Positions 19,145-27,848 are shown, numbered from the stretch's first letter. The stretch is 64,000 nt of DNA from Natrialba swarupiae (GCF_008245225.1 NZ_VTAW01000003.1:1-64000); one strand, 5' to 3'. Made by a program: numbers and translations. The notes: generated by a model from the letters alone, not told the origin.

Positions 19145-21256
19145 ATGGCGAACCCGATCACCGTCCTCGTCGTCGACAACGAACCCGGCTTCGCGGAGTT
19201 GGCCGGCGAAATGCTCGAGCGAGAACACGACCCGATCGTCTCGGTACCCGCGACGAGTGCCGACGAGGCACTCGAGGTTTTCGACAACCGGGAGGTCGAC
19301 TGCATCGTCAGTGACTACGAGATGCCCGAACGGAACGGGATCGAGCTGTTAGAGCGGGTTCGTTCGACCGATCCGGAGCTTCCGTTTATCCTCTTTACCG
19401 GACGAGGATCGGAGGACGTCGCGAGTGAGGCGATCGCTGCGGGCGTAACCCAGTATCTCCAGAAGGGGACTGGAAACGAACAGTACACGCTGCTGGCGAA
19501 TCAGATCACGAACGCTGTCTCGCAGTATCGGACCGAGATCGAGCTTCGGGAGAACAAGCGACGGTACGAGCGGACGCTGGCGACACTCCACGAGACGACC
19601 CGGAATCTGATGCGAGCCGGAACGAAACGGGAGATCTATCAGGAGGCGGTCGAGACGGCGGCGAAGATTCTCGACGTCGCCGTGGCGGCAGCGTACGTGT
19701 TCGAGCCGGACGAGGGTGTTCTCGAGTACGTCTCCGCTGCAGGGACGGGACGGGAACTCGTCGACTCGACGTCGACGGTCGAACGCGGCGATGGGCACGT
19801 CTGGGATGCGTTCTCCGCGGGCGAAAGCGTCTACCACGGCGACCTACCGAGCGCGGACGGAATTACGATGAACTCGTACTGTCGAAGCGAACTGATCGAG
19901 CCGCTGGGATCACACGGCGTGTTGGTCGTCGGAACGGAAGACGGCGACGGCTTCGACGAGACGATGATCGAACTGGTACACATTCTGGGAGCCAACACCG
20001 AGACGGCACTCGACCGTGCGGAGCGCGAGGAGCTAGTTCGTGAACACGACCGAACGCTGGCACGGCAGAACGAGGAGCTGACGCGGTTGAATCACATCAA
20101 CGGAGTGATTCGCGAAATCAACCAGGGCGTGACGCGCGCCTCGACGCGGGCCGAGATCGAGCGAACGGTCTGTGAACGGCTCGCCGATACGGAGCGATAC
20201 CGATTCGCCTGGATCGCCGACAGCGAGAGCGATCCACCGGTGCCGGCCGAGTGGGCAGGGATCGAAGCGGTGTACATCGATCGGATCCGCGCCGACGGTG
20301 AGCGAGCGCCGGAGACAGTTCTCGTCGACGAAACCCTCGAGCGCGAGGAGGTTCGAGTCGTCGAGAACGTTCTCGAGGCCGATGGCTGGGACCGCCGTCG
20401 AACGGAAGCACTGACGTACGGCTATCAGACAGTGCTGGCGGTCCCGCTGGTCGACGACGAACGCCACTACGGCGTGTTGCTCGTCCACGTCAGCGGCGTC
20501 GATTCGATCGGCGATGGGGAGCGTGAAGTGTTCGCCGAACTCGGGGAGACGATCGGTCACGCGATTCGGATGGTCGAACGGACGCGCGCGATGCTCACCG
20601 ACAGCCGCATCGAGATCGAACTCGAGTGTCACGATTCGCGACTCCTGTTCAACCGGCTCTCGTCGACCGTCGGCGACCGGATCACGCTCGAGGGGCTGAT
20701 CGACAGAGGAGAGACCGTCGTCGCGATCGTCGGCACACCGTCGCCGGCGGAGCTGGCCGAATTCGAGGATCAGCGGGCGTCGATCGACACGGCATCGGTC
20801 GTCTCCGAGGGCGAGAGTCGGAGTCTCCTCGAGGTGACGATCACGTCGTCGCCACTTCTGGACGTACTTCGGACGTACGACGTGCGATTGCGCGCCGCGA
20901 CTGCCGACGGCGGAACGTCGACGCTCGTCCTCGAGCTCCCACAGAGCGTCGAAGCACGGTCAGTAATCGAAGCGATCGAGGAGGCACACCCCGAGACGGA
21001 ACTGCTCGCCCGCCGCGAGACGACGAGCACGCAGTCGGTGGGTCGACTCGACACCCGACTCGAGGATCTGTTGACCGACAAGCAGTTCGAAGCGCTGCAA
21101 GCCGCACACTACAGCGGGTTCTTCGAGTGGCCCCGTGAGACCACGGGAGAGAACATCGCGGATGCACTCGAGATCTCCCCGCCCACGTACCACTATCACC
21201 TTCGGGCGGCGGAACGGACGCTCGTCTCGCTGGTGTTCGACGCCGATACTAAATAA
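19145..21256 (+). CDS. Receiver-GAF-HTH-10 sensor/transcription regulator (bacterio-opsin activator type)
   Basis: This 703-residue soluble regulator begins with a receiver domain (VLVVDNEPGF, phospho-acceptor Asp in CIVSDYEMPERNG, LFTGRGSED, and YLQKGTGNEQY with the conserved Lys). Two GAF-like domains follow at about 145-290 and 320-480. Next is a BAT-type domain with the linker LLTDKQFEALQAAHYSGFF and a C-terminal helix-turn-helix (TGENIADALEISPPTYHYHL). No kinase domain is fused, so a separate histidine kinase must phosphorylate it. It probably integrates a small-molecule or redox signal; targets are unknown. Confidence 0.92.
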   Translation: MANPITVLVVDNEPGFAELAGEMLEREHDPIVSVPATSADEALEVFDNREVDCIVSDYEMPERNGIELLERVRSTDPELPFILFTGRGSEDVASEAIAAGVTQYLQKGTGNEQYTLLANQITNAVSQYRTEIELRENKRRYERTLATLHETTRNLMRAGTKREIYQEAVETAAKILDVAVAAAYVFEPDEGVLEYVSAAGTGRELVDSTSTVERGDGHVWDAFSAGESVYHGDLPSADGITMNSYCRSELIEPLGSHGVLVVGTEDGDGFDETMIELVHILGANTETALDRAEREELVREHDRTLARQNEELTRLNHINGVIREINQGVTRASTRAEIERTVCERLADTERYRFAWIADSESDPPVPAEWAGIEAVYIDRIRADGERAPETVLVDETLEREEVRVVENVLEADGWDRRRTEALTYGYQTVLAVPLVDDERHYGVLLVHVSGVDSIGDGEREVFAELGETIGHAIRMVERTRAMLTDSRIEIELECHDSRLLFNRLSSTVGDRITLEGLIDRGETVVAIVGTPSPAELAEFEDQRASIDTASVVSEGESRSLLEVTITSSPLLDVLRTYDVRLRAATADGGTSTLVLELPQSVEARSVIEAIEEAHPETELLARRETTSTQSVGRLDTRLEDLLTDKQFEALQAAHYSGFFEWPRETTGENIADALEISPPTYHYHLRAAERTLVSLVFDADTK

Positions 21257-21354
21257 TTAGAGGAACGATTCTGACGTTGCTAAACAAATAAAGAGTATGT
21301 TTAATCCCCGGCAGGCAGTACGAAGAAATGGCGATCGACGGTAGACTGTCGCCA

Positions 21355-21374
21355 CCCCCAATCCCCCCACCCCC
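21355..21374 (-). other. G-rich tract after the pcm stop codon
   Basis: On the minus strand three runs of five, six and five guanines are separated by one and three bases, with a further GG following. The tract starts just past the stop codon of the methyltransferase gene, inside the convergent intergenic region. It could fold as a G-quadruplex in the transcript, though the fourth run is short. Confidence 0.4.
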
Positions 21375-21386
21375 ACTTTCCGAACG

Positions 21387-22133
21387 TTACCTCCCTAGAG
21401 ACGACTCCCACTCGATCCACTCGAATTGCCATCCGCGTCGAGACTGGGCGTTTCGATTCGCGTGTTCCCGATCCTCGCGAGCGGTGCGGTTTCGTTCGAC
21501 GGCCCCGTGTTGTTCGCCGTCGATCAGTAGCGGGTCGAACGAGACCGCACCGAATCGGTCCCGGTCGCCGTCGCTCGAGACCGCCTCGAGTCGTTGTCGG
21601 TGGGTTCCACAGGGAAAGACCAGTCGACCGCCGTTGGTCAGTTGCTCCACCAGCCTGCGCGGGGGTCTGACTGCGGCGGCCTCGAGCAGGATACGATCGA
21701 ACGGGGCGTACTCGGGGAGACCGTCGGCGCCGTCTCGCCAATCGACGAGGACGCCGTCGTAGCCGGCCTCGGCGAGGTTCGCCCGTGACTCGAACACCAG
21801 CGGGCGCGCGATGTCGACCGTGTGGACGTTCGTCTCGCCGACGAGTTCGGCTGCGACCGCGGCGGTGTAGCCGACGCCGGCACCGACGATCAGAACAGTA
21901 TCGCCGTCCGTTGCTGAGAGAGCTTCGAACAGTCGGGCGACCGTACTCGGGGAGAGCACACGAGTTCCCAGGACATCGTGGTCGCGGTCCGCGTACGCGG
22001 TTCGCTCGTCGCCGACGAACTCGTGGCGGGGAACCGTACACATCGCAGTGGCGATGGCGTCGTCGGAGAGGGCGTCTCTGGGCGGGGACTCGAGCCCGTC
22101 GACCATATCCGCCCGCAGTACCGCAGGGTCCAT
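21387..22133 (-). CDS. pcm: Protein-L-isoaspartate O-methyltransferase family protein
   Basis: The protein has 248 residues. PCMT enzymes methylate isoaspartyl residues in damaged proteins to allow repair. The N-terminal block MCTVPRHEFVGDERTAYADRD (shown in part: VPRHEFVGDE) is typical. The SAM-binding motif reads VGAGVGYTAAVAAELVG and a later block is FDRILLEAAA. Motif I is less canonical (GAGVG rather than GTGSG), and the C-terminal 40 residues are atypical and arginine-rich. It lies downstream of a broken second pcm copy on the same strand. Confidence 0.85.
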   Translation of the reverse strand: MDPAVLRADMVDGLESPPRDALSDDAIATAMCTVPRHEFVGDERTAYADRDHDVLGTRVLSPSTVARLFEALSATDGDTVLIVGAGVGYTAAVAAELVGETNVHTVDIARPLVFESRANLAEAGYDGVLVDWRDGADGLPEYAPFDRILLEAAAVRPPRRLVEQLTNGGRLVFPCGTHRQRLEAVSSDGDRDRFGAVSFDPLLIDGEQHGAVERNRTAREDREHANRNAQSRRGWQFEWIEWESSLGR

Positions 22134-22251
22134 ACCTGAGCTATCCCCTCCGTCGGTATCAATGGCGCGCTTGCTCGAACGTGGCTGACCGCGGTCCGAT
22201 CCTGTCGTAGCTCGAACCGATCGAGGACGAGGTCGTCGTCGCTCGCAGCCG

Positions 22252-22622
22252 TCACCCGCGCATCTGGACGAACCGGACGCCGCCGTGTTCGCTGCGGTCT
22301 AGGTGCCGCCCTCGCGTTTCGTCGCGTGGACGATCGTCTGGCGTCCCCGCCCGATCGGCGCGAGCAACTCGCCGCCGACACGAACCTGGGAGACGACTCG
22401 GTCCGGGAACTCGGCCATCGCGCAGGTGGCGTACGCGGCGTCGTACGGCGCGTGCTCGTTCCAGCCACGACCGCCGTCGCCGGCGTGGTAGCCACAGCCG
22501 GTTCCGATCTCGAGGACCTCGTCGACGGATTCGACGCCGAGTGTGTCGGCCATGACCGCGACCATCCGCTTCCGGGCAGCCCCGTAGTCGTCGACGTCGT
22601 CGGAGCCGAACCGATCGAACAT
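22252..22622 (-). pseudogene. Degraded second protein-isoaspartate methyltransferase
   Basis: The readable frame goes from MVAVMADTLGVESVDEVLEIGTGCGYHA straight to GDGGRGWNEHAPYDAAYATCA. Some 45-50 residues between motif I and the GWNEHAPYD block of intact PCMTs are missing, and so is most of the N-terminal domain. The frame then stops at KREGGT; one base out of phase the expected C-terminus LDRSEHGGVRFVQMRG follows and ends at TGA 22252-22254. Three lesions (N-terminal loss, internal deletion, frameshift) make a functional enzyme very unlikely. The intact paralogue downstream may compensate. Confidence 0.85.
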
Positions 22623-22755
22623 GTCAGTGGCTACTCCCTCGCCGGCAGAAGGCTGTGGGGCGCTCGTCGTCTTCGGAGTGTGTCGGGCGGTCGACGGCAG
22701 CGACGGGGACGAGTCGTGGCTGTCAGAATCGTCACGAGGATGGAGACGGTGACAA

Positions 22756-23415
22756 CTACCAGGCTGACCACGCGCTGCTCGTCTCGTCGTAGGCGTAGAC
22801 GCGATTCGTGTCCTTCGCGAGGACCGTATCGCCCTCCATCTCGTAGCGGTCGCGGTGGTAGCCCGAGGCGTCGTCGCGGACGACGACGGCATCGATCTCG
22901 AACTCGTCGTCGCCGAAGCTCTCGACCGCGCCGACTTCGAACTCGTAGTCGCCGGGAACGTGGACCGTAATCGAGCGACTGTCGTCTCTCGAGCCGTCCT
23001 GTGGGTGGACGGTGACGTTGACCGCGACGTTGTCGACTTCGCGACTCCAGACCGTCTCGATCCGGTCGGCGTCGGCCTCCTCGGTGCGGCGCTGTCGGTC
23101 CAACTCGAGGCTGGTGACGCGGACGGTCGAGAGCACTTCGTCGGTCTCGAGGATAAACTCGTCGCCGACCTCGAGGGTCTCCTCTTCGGGAACAGTGACG
23201 TTCGCGGTGAACGACTCGCCCTCCTGGGAGACGACGACGTCGAGCGTGACCTCACGGGTCCGTTCGGGCTGGACCTTGTGAACGTGCCCGCACTCGCTAC
23301 AGCGGACGGTGACAGTTCCGCCACCCTCGGTCGTGGTGAGCACCTCGTGGACCGTCTCGAGGTCCGGCGAACACGACGGACAGGGCGTCGGGACGCGGTC
23401 CGGAATATCAGTCAT
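22756..23415 (-). CDS. HVO_0476-type zinc finger protein
   Basis: The protein has 219 residues. The N-terminus carries a zinc ribbon with CPSC at 12-15 and CSEC at 39-42. The rest is an acidic beta-rich domain ending with VYAYDETSSAWSAW. I recognise it as the haloarchaeal family annotated after HVO_0476, of unknown function. It precedes the pcm remnants on the same strand with 133 bases between, probably as the first gene of that transcription unit. A role linked to protein quality control is inference from this position only. Confidence 0.8.
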   Translation of the reverse strand: MTDIPDRVPTPCPSCSPDLETVHEVLTTTEGGGTVTVRCSECGHVHKVQPERTREVTLDVVVSQEGESFTANVTVPEEETLEVGDEFILETDEVLSTVRVTSLELDRQRRTEEADADRIETVWSREVDNVAVNVTVHPQDGSRDDSRSITVHVPGDYEFEVGAVESFGDDEFEIDAVVVRDDASGYHRDRYEMEGDTVLAKDTNRVYAYDETSSAWSAW

Positions 23416-23539
23416 ACCGCGTCGTAGACGCTACGTGCGTAAAAGACGATTGAACTGGACGCCGGTGAGAATGGGCGCGATTCACCATCAACGAGACCTT
23501 TAGCCATACGGTTATTGTGTGCCAACACCTAACACGACT

Positions 23540-24364
23540 ATGGACGGGACACACGACGACATCGAGTTCCTCGTCAGTTCGACCCATCGCGTCGGGGTGC
23601 TCTCTACACTGGCAAAGGGTTCGTGTGACCGGGATGACCTGCGCGTTGCAACTGGCGCGTCCTCACCGACGATGGGACGAATCCTCTCCGATTTCCAGGA
23701 TCGCCGGTGGATCGGACGAGATGGACGGACGTATCAGCTCACCGAACTGGGTGAGTTCGTGGCCGCCCGGTTCGAGGAGTTCAGGGACGCAATGGCGTAC
23801 CAGCGGCGACTCCGGGAGGTCTGGCCGTGGCTGCCACACGAGATCGACGGGTTCACCGTTGGCTCGGTCACCGACGTGGTGGTCTCCCAGCCAGGGCCCG
23901 GATATCCGTACGAGCCCATCGACCGTCTCGCTGAACTGCTCGCAGAGTCGGAGACGATGTACGGGTTCGGCATGGCGCTGCTCAAATCGGGGAACCTGGA
24001 GCCGTTTTTCGACCACATCCAGGATGGTCTCGATTGCGAGTACATCTACCCGCCTGCGGTTTTCGAGGAGCTCCTCTCGTGGGACGAAAGAACGGTCGCG
24101 GAGACGGCGACGCGTGCCAACTACACCGTCTTGGTACACGACGAGCTTCCGCTCGACGATCGGTGTGGCATCAGTCTGTTCGACGAGCGGGTCTGCATCT
24201 GCTGTTACGACCCGGAGACGGGAGCGTTACGGTCGATGGTCGACACCGGAAGCGACGAGATGCGTACGTGGGCGAAGTCCCACTACGAGCAGTTCCGAGA
24301 CGACGCCCGACCGCTCGAGGACGCAGACGACGTCCGCTCGCTCGAGTCATGCGGATTACTGTAA
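23540..24364 (+). CDS. Winged-helix transcription regulator (FilR1/DUF1724-like)
   Basis: This 274-residue protein from the ATG at 23540 begins with a winged helix (DIEFLVSSTHRVGVLSTLAKG, then SPTMGRILSDFQDRRWI). A 'middle' sensor domain follows with CEYIYPPAVFEELL and VHDELPLDDRCGISLFDERVCICCYD, characteristic of haloarchaeal FilR1-like regulators. A GTG at 23519 would add seven residues, but the ATG agrees better with the TATA-like CTTTAGCC around 23500. The last codons (CGLL then TAA) lie inside repeat copy C: without the element the frame would end ESVH-stop. The target is unknown. Confidence 0.85.
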   Translation: MDGTHDDIEFLVSSTHRVGVLSTLAKGSCDRDDLRVATGASSPTMGRILSDFQDRRWIGRDGRTYQLTELGEFVAARFEEFRDAMAYQRRLREVWPWLPHEIDGFTVGSVTDVVVSQPGPGYPYEPIDRLAELLAESETMYGFGMALLKSGNLEPFFDHIQDGLDCEYIYPPAVFEELLSWDERTVAETATRANYTVLVHDELPLDDRCGISLFDERVCICCYDPETGALRSMVDTGSDEMRTWAKSHYEQFRDDARPLEDADDVRSLESCGLL

Positions 24365-24431
24365 CGATGTACTGGCGCAACCGCCGTCCGGGTCGCGGTT
24401 GCGCCGGAATAACGTACAGTAAACCGTATCA
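24347..24431. mobile_element. Palindromic MITE-like element, copy C (79-bp core, TCA flanks)
   Basis: The core runs 24350-24428 between direct repeats TCA at 24347-24349 and 24429-24431. TCA is the complement of the TGA found at other copies. The central stem GGCGCAACCGC/GCGGTTGCGCC is 11 bp and perfect, but differs in sequence from copies A and B, so pairing is conserved rather than bases. The element disrupted a Ser codon of the upstream gene and supplies its new C-terminus and stop. Confidence 0.85.
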
Positions 24432-24485
24432 GTCCACTGATCGGCGGTCCAAAGAAATCGGTCTCGAGGATCGGGCTTTCACGGC

Positions 24486-24499
24486 GTGAAATATTTCAC
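24486..24499. promoter_or_regulatory. 14-bp perfect palindrome overlapping a TATA-like sequence
   Basis: GTGAAATATTTCAC is perfectly self-complementary and its AT-rich centre could be the TATA box of the methyltransferase gene 50 bases on. A protein dimer bound here would block TFB/TBP. A partly symmetrical AGACATGTATACGTCT follows directly at 24501-24516. Confidence 0.55.
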
Positions 24500-24549
24500 T
24501 AGACATGTATACGTCTGATCGCGGCGTACTCGATTTCGGGTGAACGCAC

Positions 24550-25380
24550 GTGAGTAATCCCACTCGTCAATCCGGCTGGCAGATCGAACAGAACGCGTCC
24601 GAAGCATACGAACGGTATCTGGTCCCGCCGATTTTCGCGCCCTGGGCGGATCGGCTCGTCGAGGTCAGTGACGTCCACGAGGGGGATCGAGTCCTGGACG
24701 TCGCCTGCGGGACCGGCATTGTGGCGCGTCGTGTGGCGCCGTCGGTCGGCGATAGTGGCTCCGTCGTGGGCCTCGACGTCAACGAGGGGATGCTCGCAGT
24801 GGCAGAAGAAACTGCCACAGACGTCCAGTCGTCGATCGAGTGGCGAACGGGAGACGCCACCGATCTGCCGTTCGACGATGGGACGTTCGACGTCGTCTGC
24901 TGTCAACAGGCCCTCCAGTTCTTCGACGATCCCGTCGCGGCACTCGAGGAGATGCGTCGGGTTCTCACATCGGACGGGTGTCTGGCGCTTTTCGTCTGGC
25001 GATCGCTCGAGTACCAGCCCGCGTACGTGGCGTTGGCCGACGCCCTCGAGCGACGTATCGACGACGAGGCTGGGGCGGTGATGCGCTCTCCGTTCCCCCC
25101 GTGGGACGGAGAAGACCTCCGAGCGCTCGTTCTGGACGCGGGATTCGACGGCGTGTCGGTCACCATCGAGATCGGATCGGTCCGATACCCGTCGGTTGCG
25201 GAGTTCGTCCGCCGGGAGGCGGCGAGTTCGCCCGTCGCCGAATCGATCGCCGCTATCGAGCAAGCGGTGCGGGACGAACTGATCCAGGCGCTCGAGGATG
25301 CGTTGGAGACGTATCGCGACGACGACGGAGTGGTCTCACCGATGGAATCGTACGTCGTCGTGGTCGATGGGGAGCACTGA
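24550..25380 (+). CDS. Class I SAM-dependent methyltransferase (UbiE-like)
   Basis: The protein has 276 residues with a GTG start. Motif I is VLDVACGTGIVARRV near residue 48, and acidic residue GLDVNEGML ends strand 2. Post-I DATDLPFDDGTFDVVCCQQALQFF (abridged: DATDLPFDDGTFD) matches the UbiE/MenG-like fold. The substrate is not identifiable from sequence. The regulator at 23540 lies upstream on the same strand, separated by repeat copy C and the palindrome at 24486, so it is a natural candidate to control this gene. Confidence 0.85.
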   Translation: MSNPTRQSGWQIEQNASEAYERYLVPPIFAPWADRLVEVSDVHEGDRVLDVACGTGIVARRVAPSVGDSGSVVGLDVNEGMLAVAEETATDVQSSIEWRTGDATDLPFDDGTFDVVCCQQALQFFDDPVAALEEMRRVLTSDGCLALFVWRSLEYQPAYVALADALERRIDDEAGAVMRSPFPPWDGEDLRALVLDAGFDGVSVTIEIGSVRYPSVAEFVRREAASSPVAESIAAIEQAVRDELIQALEDALETYRDDDGVVSPMESYVVVVDGEH

Positions 25381-25478
25381 CAGACCACCAGTAGCCCCAA
25401 CCCCGACCTCGATACTGTACAGTCGCGAGAACCAGCGAGAACAGAAATATCGCCTCGAGACCGGATCGGCGTTCGATC

Positions 25479-26426
25479 CTACGCTGACGGCAACGTGAGT
25501 TCCTCGCCGTCGACGAACACCGTCGGCTCGCGGATGATTCCGTCGAGATGGAGGGGCGCGTCGGTCTCGCCGCCGATGCCGGCGTTGTCGCCGATGGCGA
25601 TGTGAACGGTACCTGCAGCCTTCTCGTCTAACAGGACGGAGCCGACGAGTTCGGTGACGCCGACGTTCGTCCCGATGCCGAGTTCGGCGAGATTGTACGC
25701 CACATCGCCGGCGTCTTCGGCAGCCTCCTCGACCTGCTGGCGGATCTCGTCGTCCGAAATCTCGGTGACGAAGCCGTCCTCGACGACGAACTCGAGTTCC
25801 TGGCCCGCCTCGAGCAGGCCGTGTGGGCGCATCGTGCCGTCGACGACGTAGGTGCCGTCGGCCGATTCGGGGCTGATGAACACCTCGCCGGCAGGGAGGT
25901 TCGAGAACGATCCCGGCTGGCTCACGTCGCCGGTGTCGTCGAACCACTCGCGGTCGCCCAGCTCGAACGTGATGTCGGTGCCTCGATCGGTCGTCACGCG
26001 AATCTCGTCGGCGCCGGAGACCCGCTCGAGCGTCCGCTCACACTCCTCGTTGATTCGGTCGTAATCGGCATCGAGACCGGCGACGAACACCTCCTCGGTA
26101 ATTCCCGGGAGCGTCGCCCCGCGAGCCCCGTCGTCGGTCGCGTCGGAACGTGCGCGGGTGTGACTCAAACTCTTGGTCGTCGGCGCGAGGAAGGCGCCGG
26201 CACCGCCGAGGGCGGCGGCCACGGGTGCGGGCGGTTCGGCACCGTGTTGCTCGCCCGGCGGGTACCGGACGACGGTGGCGTCGTCGGTGATCTCGCGTGC
26301 GACCTCGTACAGTGCCTCGCCGATGCGCTCGCGCTCGTCGTCGGTCACGACGACGCAGGACTCCTCGGATGCGAGTTCGAGACACTCCTGGACGGCCGTT
26401 TCGGCGGCGGCTCGGAGTTCGGACAT
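25479..26426 (-). CDS. Aminopeptidase, M29-like
   Basis: The protein has 315 residues. The family core is visible: TKSLSHTRARSDATDDGARGATLPG (abridged: TKSLSHTRARSDA), the substrate-site block PAGEVFISPESADG, ELGIGTNVGVTELVG with the conserved metal-ligand Glu, and GTVHIAIGDNAGIGG then HLDGI with the histidine and Asp ligands. These fit thermophilic (M29) metallo-aminopeptidases, although it is shorter than the bacterial enzymes. It probably trims cytosolic peptides. It lies downstream of pgk on the same strand, separated by a 99-bp mobile element. Confidence 0.8.
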   Translation of the reverse strand: MSELRAAAETAVQECLELASEESCVVVTDDERERIGEALYEVAREITDDATVVRYPPGEQHGAEPPAPVAAALGGAGAFLAPTTKSLSHTRARSDATDDGARGATLPGITEEVFVAGLDADYDRINEECERTLERVSGADEIRVTTDRGTDITFELGDREWFDDTGDVSQPGSFSNLPAGEVFISPESADGTYVVDGTMRPHGLLEAGQELEFVVEDGFVTEISDDEIRQQVEEAAEDAGDVAYNLAELGIGTNVGVTELVGSVLLDEKAAGTVHIAIGDNAGIGGETDAPLHLDGIIREPTVFVDGEELTLPSA

Positions 26427-26495
26427 ACGCGTGCATCCGGGAGGACGAACGAAAGGTCTTCCCTTCGACTCCGTACAGGGGGAGTGTTGTACCGG

Positions 26496-26600
26496 TGATA
26501 GGGGTTATCGTAGAAGTTCAGAGTTTCTCGCTGGAGAACCGAGAGTCAGTGCCGAAGGTCCGGTTTCGAGACCCTCGGTAGGCTACGATAACCCCTATGA
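26496..26600. mobile_element. Second MITE family: 99-bp element with perfect 15-bp ends and TGA flanks
   Basis: The element 26499-26597 begins TAGGGGTTATCGTAG and ends with its exact reverse complement. TGA triplets at 26496-26498 and 26598-26600 flank it as direct repeats. Removing the element and one TGA restores CCGGTGAGATCACCGG, a 16-base hairpin with 7-bp arms, so it seems to have landed in an existing dyad between pgk and the aminopeptidase. Its interior is not similar to the 79-bp family, but target and flank length are the same. Confidence 0.8.
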
Positions 26601-26636
26601 GATCACCGGAAGATCGGTCGCCGATAACAGCCCCGC

Positions 26637-27848
26637 TCAGTCGGCCTGCTCGAGGACGTCGACGCCGACCAACCCCTCACCGGTCAGTGCACGGACGTAG
26701 GCACCGCCGGCGACCGAGACGTGCGAGAAGTCGTCTTCATCGAGGTCGTACATCTCGATCGAGCGGGCCGTGTCGCCGCCGCCGACGACGGAGAAACAGT
26801 CCGTTTCGGCGATCGCCGAGAGGACGTCGACGGTGCCGTCGGCAAAGCGTTCGTCCTCGAAGACGCCGAGTGCGCCCTTGACGAAGACGGCCTCCGAGTC
26901 GCCGACGAGATCGACGTACTCGCCGGTGGTCTCACCTCCAACGTCGAGATAGGAGGTCGCCTTCTCGATCTCTTCGACAGTTTTCTCGGCGCGTTCGCCC
27001 TCGGCGTCCTCGTAGGCGAGGTCGCTCGCGAGGTGGAGACGGTCGCCGTACTCGGAGAGAACGCGTTCGATCGTCTCCCGATGGTCGTCCCACTGGTGGT
27101 CGAAAAAGTCGGTGCCGTCGACGTCGTAGCCGACGTCGTGACCGTCGGCGCGCAAGAAGAGTTCGCCGACGATGCCGCCGAGACAGAACCGGTCGACGGT
27201 GTCGTCGACCTGCTCGATGACGGGGATAAGGTCCTCGGCTTTCGTGCCGCCCAGCACCATGGTGACGGGGCTGTCGAACTCGCGCTCTTGGATCGCGGAG
27301 TTCGCGGTGTACTCGGCTTCCATCACACGGCCCGCGTAGGCGTCCATTACCTGTGGGAAGCCGACGAGCGAGGCGTGCGAGCGGTGGGCCGCCGAGTAAG
27401 CGTCGTTGACGTAGGCGTCGAACTCGGATGCGAGCGTCCGGACGAACGCCGTCTCCGCCTTGACCTCCGGGTCTTCCTCGGGCAGTTCCTCCTCACACAT
27501 TCGGGCGTTCTCGAGGACGAGCACGTCGCCAGAGTCGAGGTCGTCGATCGCCTCGAGGGCCTCCTCACCGAAGGTGTCGGGGACGTAGCCGACCTCGCGG
27601 CCGAGGTGGTCGGCGAGGATCTCGGCGTGGCCCTCGAGCGGAACGAACGTCTCCCGGCCGGGTCGTCCCTGGTGGGCGAGGATGGCAACGGCGTGGTCCT
27701 CGGCGAGCAGTTCGGCGATCGTCTCCGCGTGACGGGCGAACCGGCGGTTGTCCTGGACGACCCCGTCTTCGACGGGGGCGTTGATATCGATGCGAACGAG
27801 CAGTCGCTGGCCGCACTCGAGGTCGTCTACGGTCTGGAACGTCGTCAT
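26637..27848 (-). CDS. pgk: Phosphoglycerate kinase
   Basis: The enzyme (403 residues) interconverts 1,3-bisphosphoglycerate + ADP and 3-phosphoglycerate + ATP. Conserved features are RIDINAPVEDGVVQDNRR near the N-terminus (arginine and aspartate for substrate), HQGRPG, the basic-patch block YVNDAYSAAHRSHAS and the nucleotide-binding FVKGALGVFE. It lies 45 bases after the class I gap gene on the same strand but has its own TATA-like CGTTTAAGCG in that gap, so expression may be partly independent. Confidence 0.98.
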   Translation of the reverse strand: MTTFQTVDDLECGQRLLVRIDINAPVEDGVVQDNRRFARHAETIAELLAEDHAVAILAHQGRPGRETFVPLEGHAEILADHLGREVGYVPDTFGEEALEAIDDLDSGDVLVLENARMCEEELPEEDPEVKAETAFVRTLASEFDAYVNDAYSAAHRSHASLVGFPQVMDAYAGRVMEAEYTANSAIQEREFDSPVTMVLGGTKAEDLIPVIEQVDDTVDRFCLGGIVGELFLRADGHDVGYDVDGTDFFDHQWDDHRETIERVLSEYGDRLHLASDLAYEDAEGERAEKTVEEIEKATSYLDVGGETTGEYVDLVGDSEAVFVKGALGVFEDERFADGTVDVLSAIAETDCFSVVGGGDTARSIEMYDLDEDDFSHVSVAGGAYVRALTGEGLVGVDVLEQAD

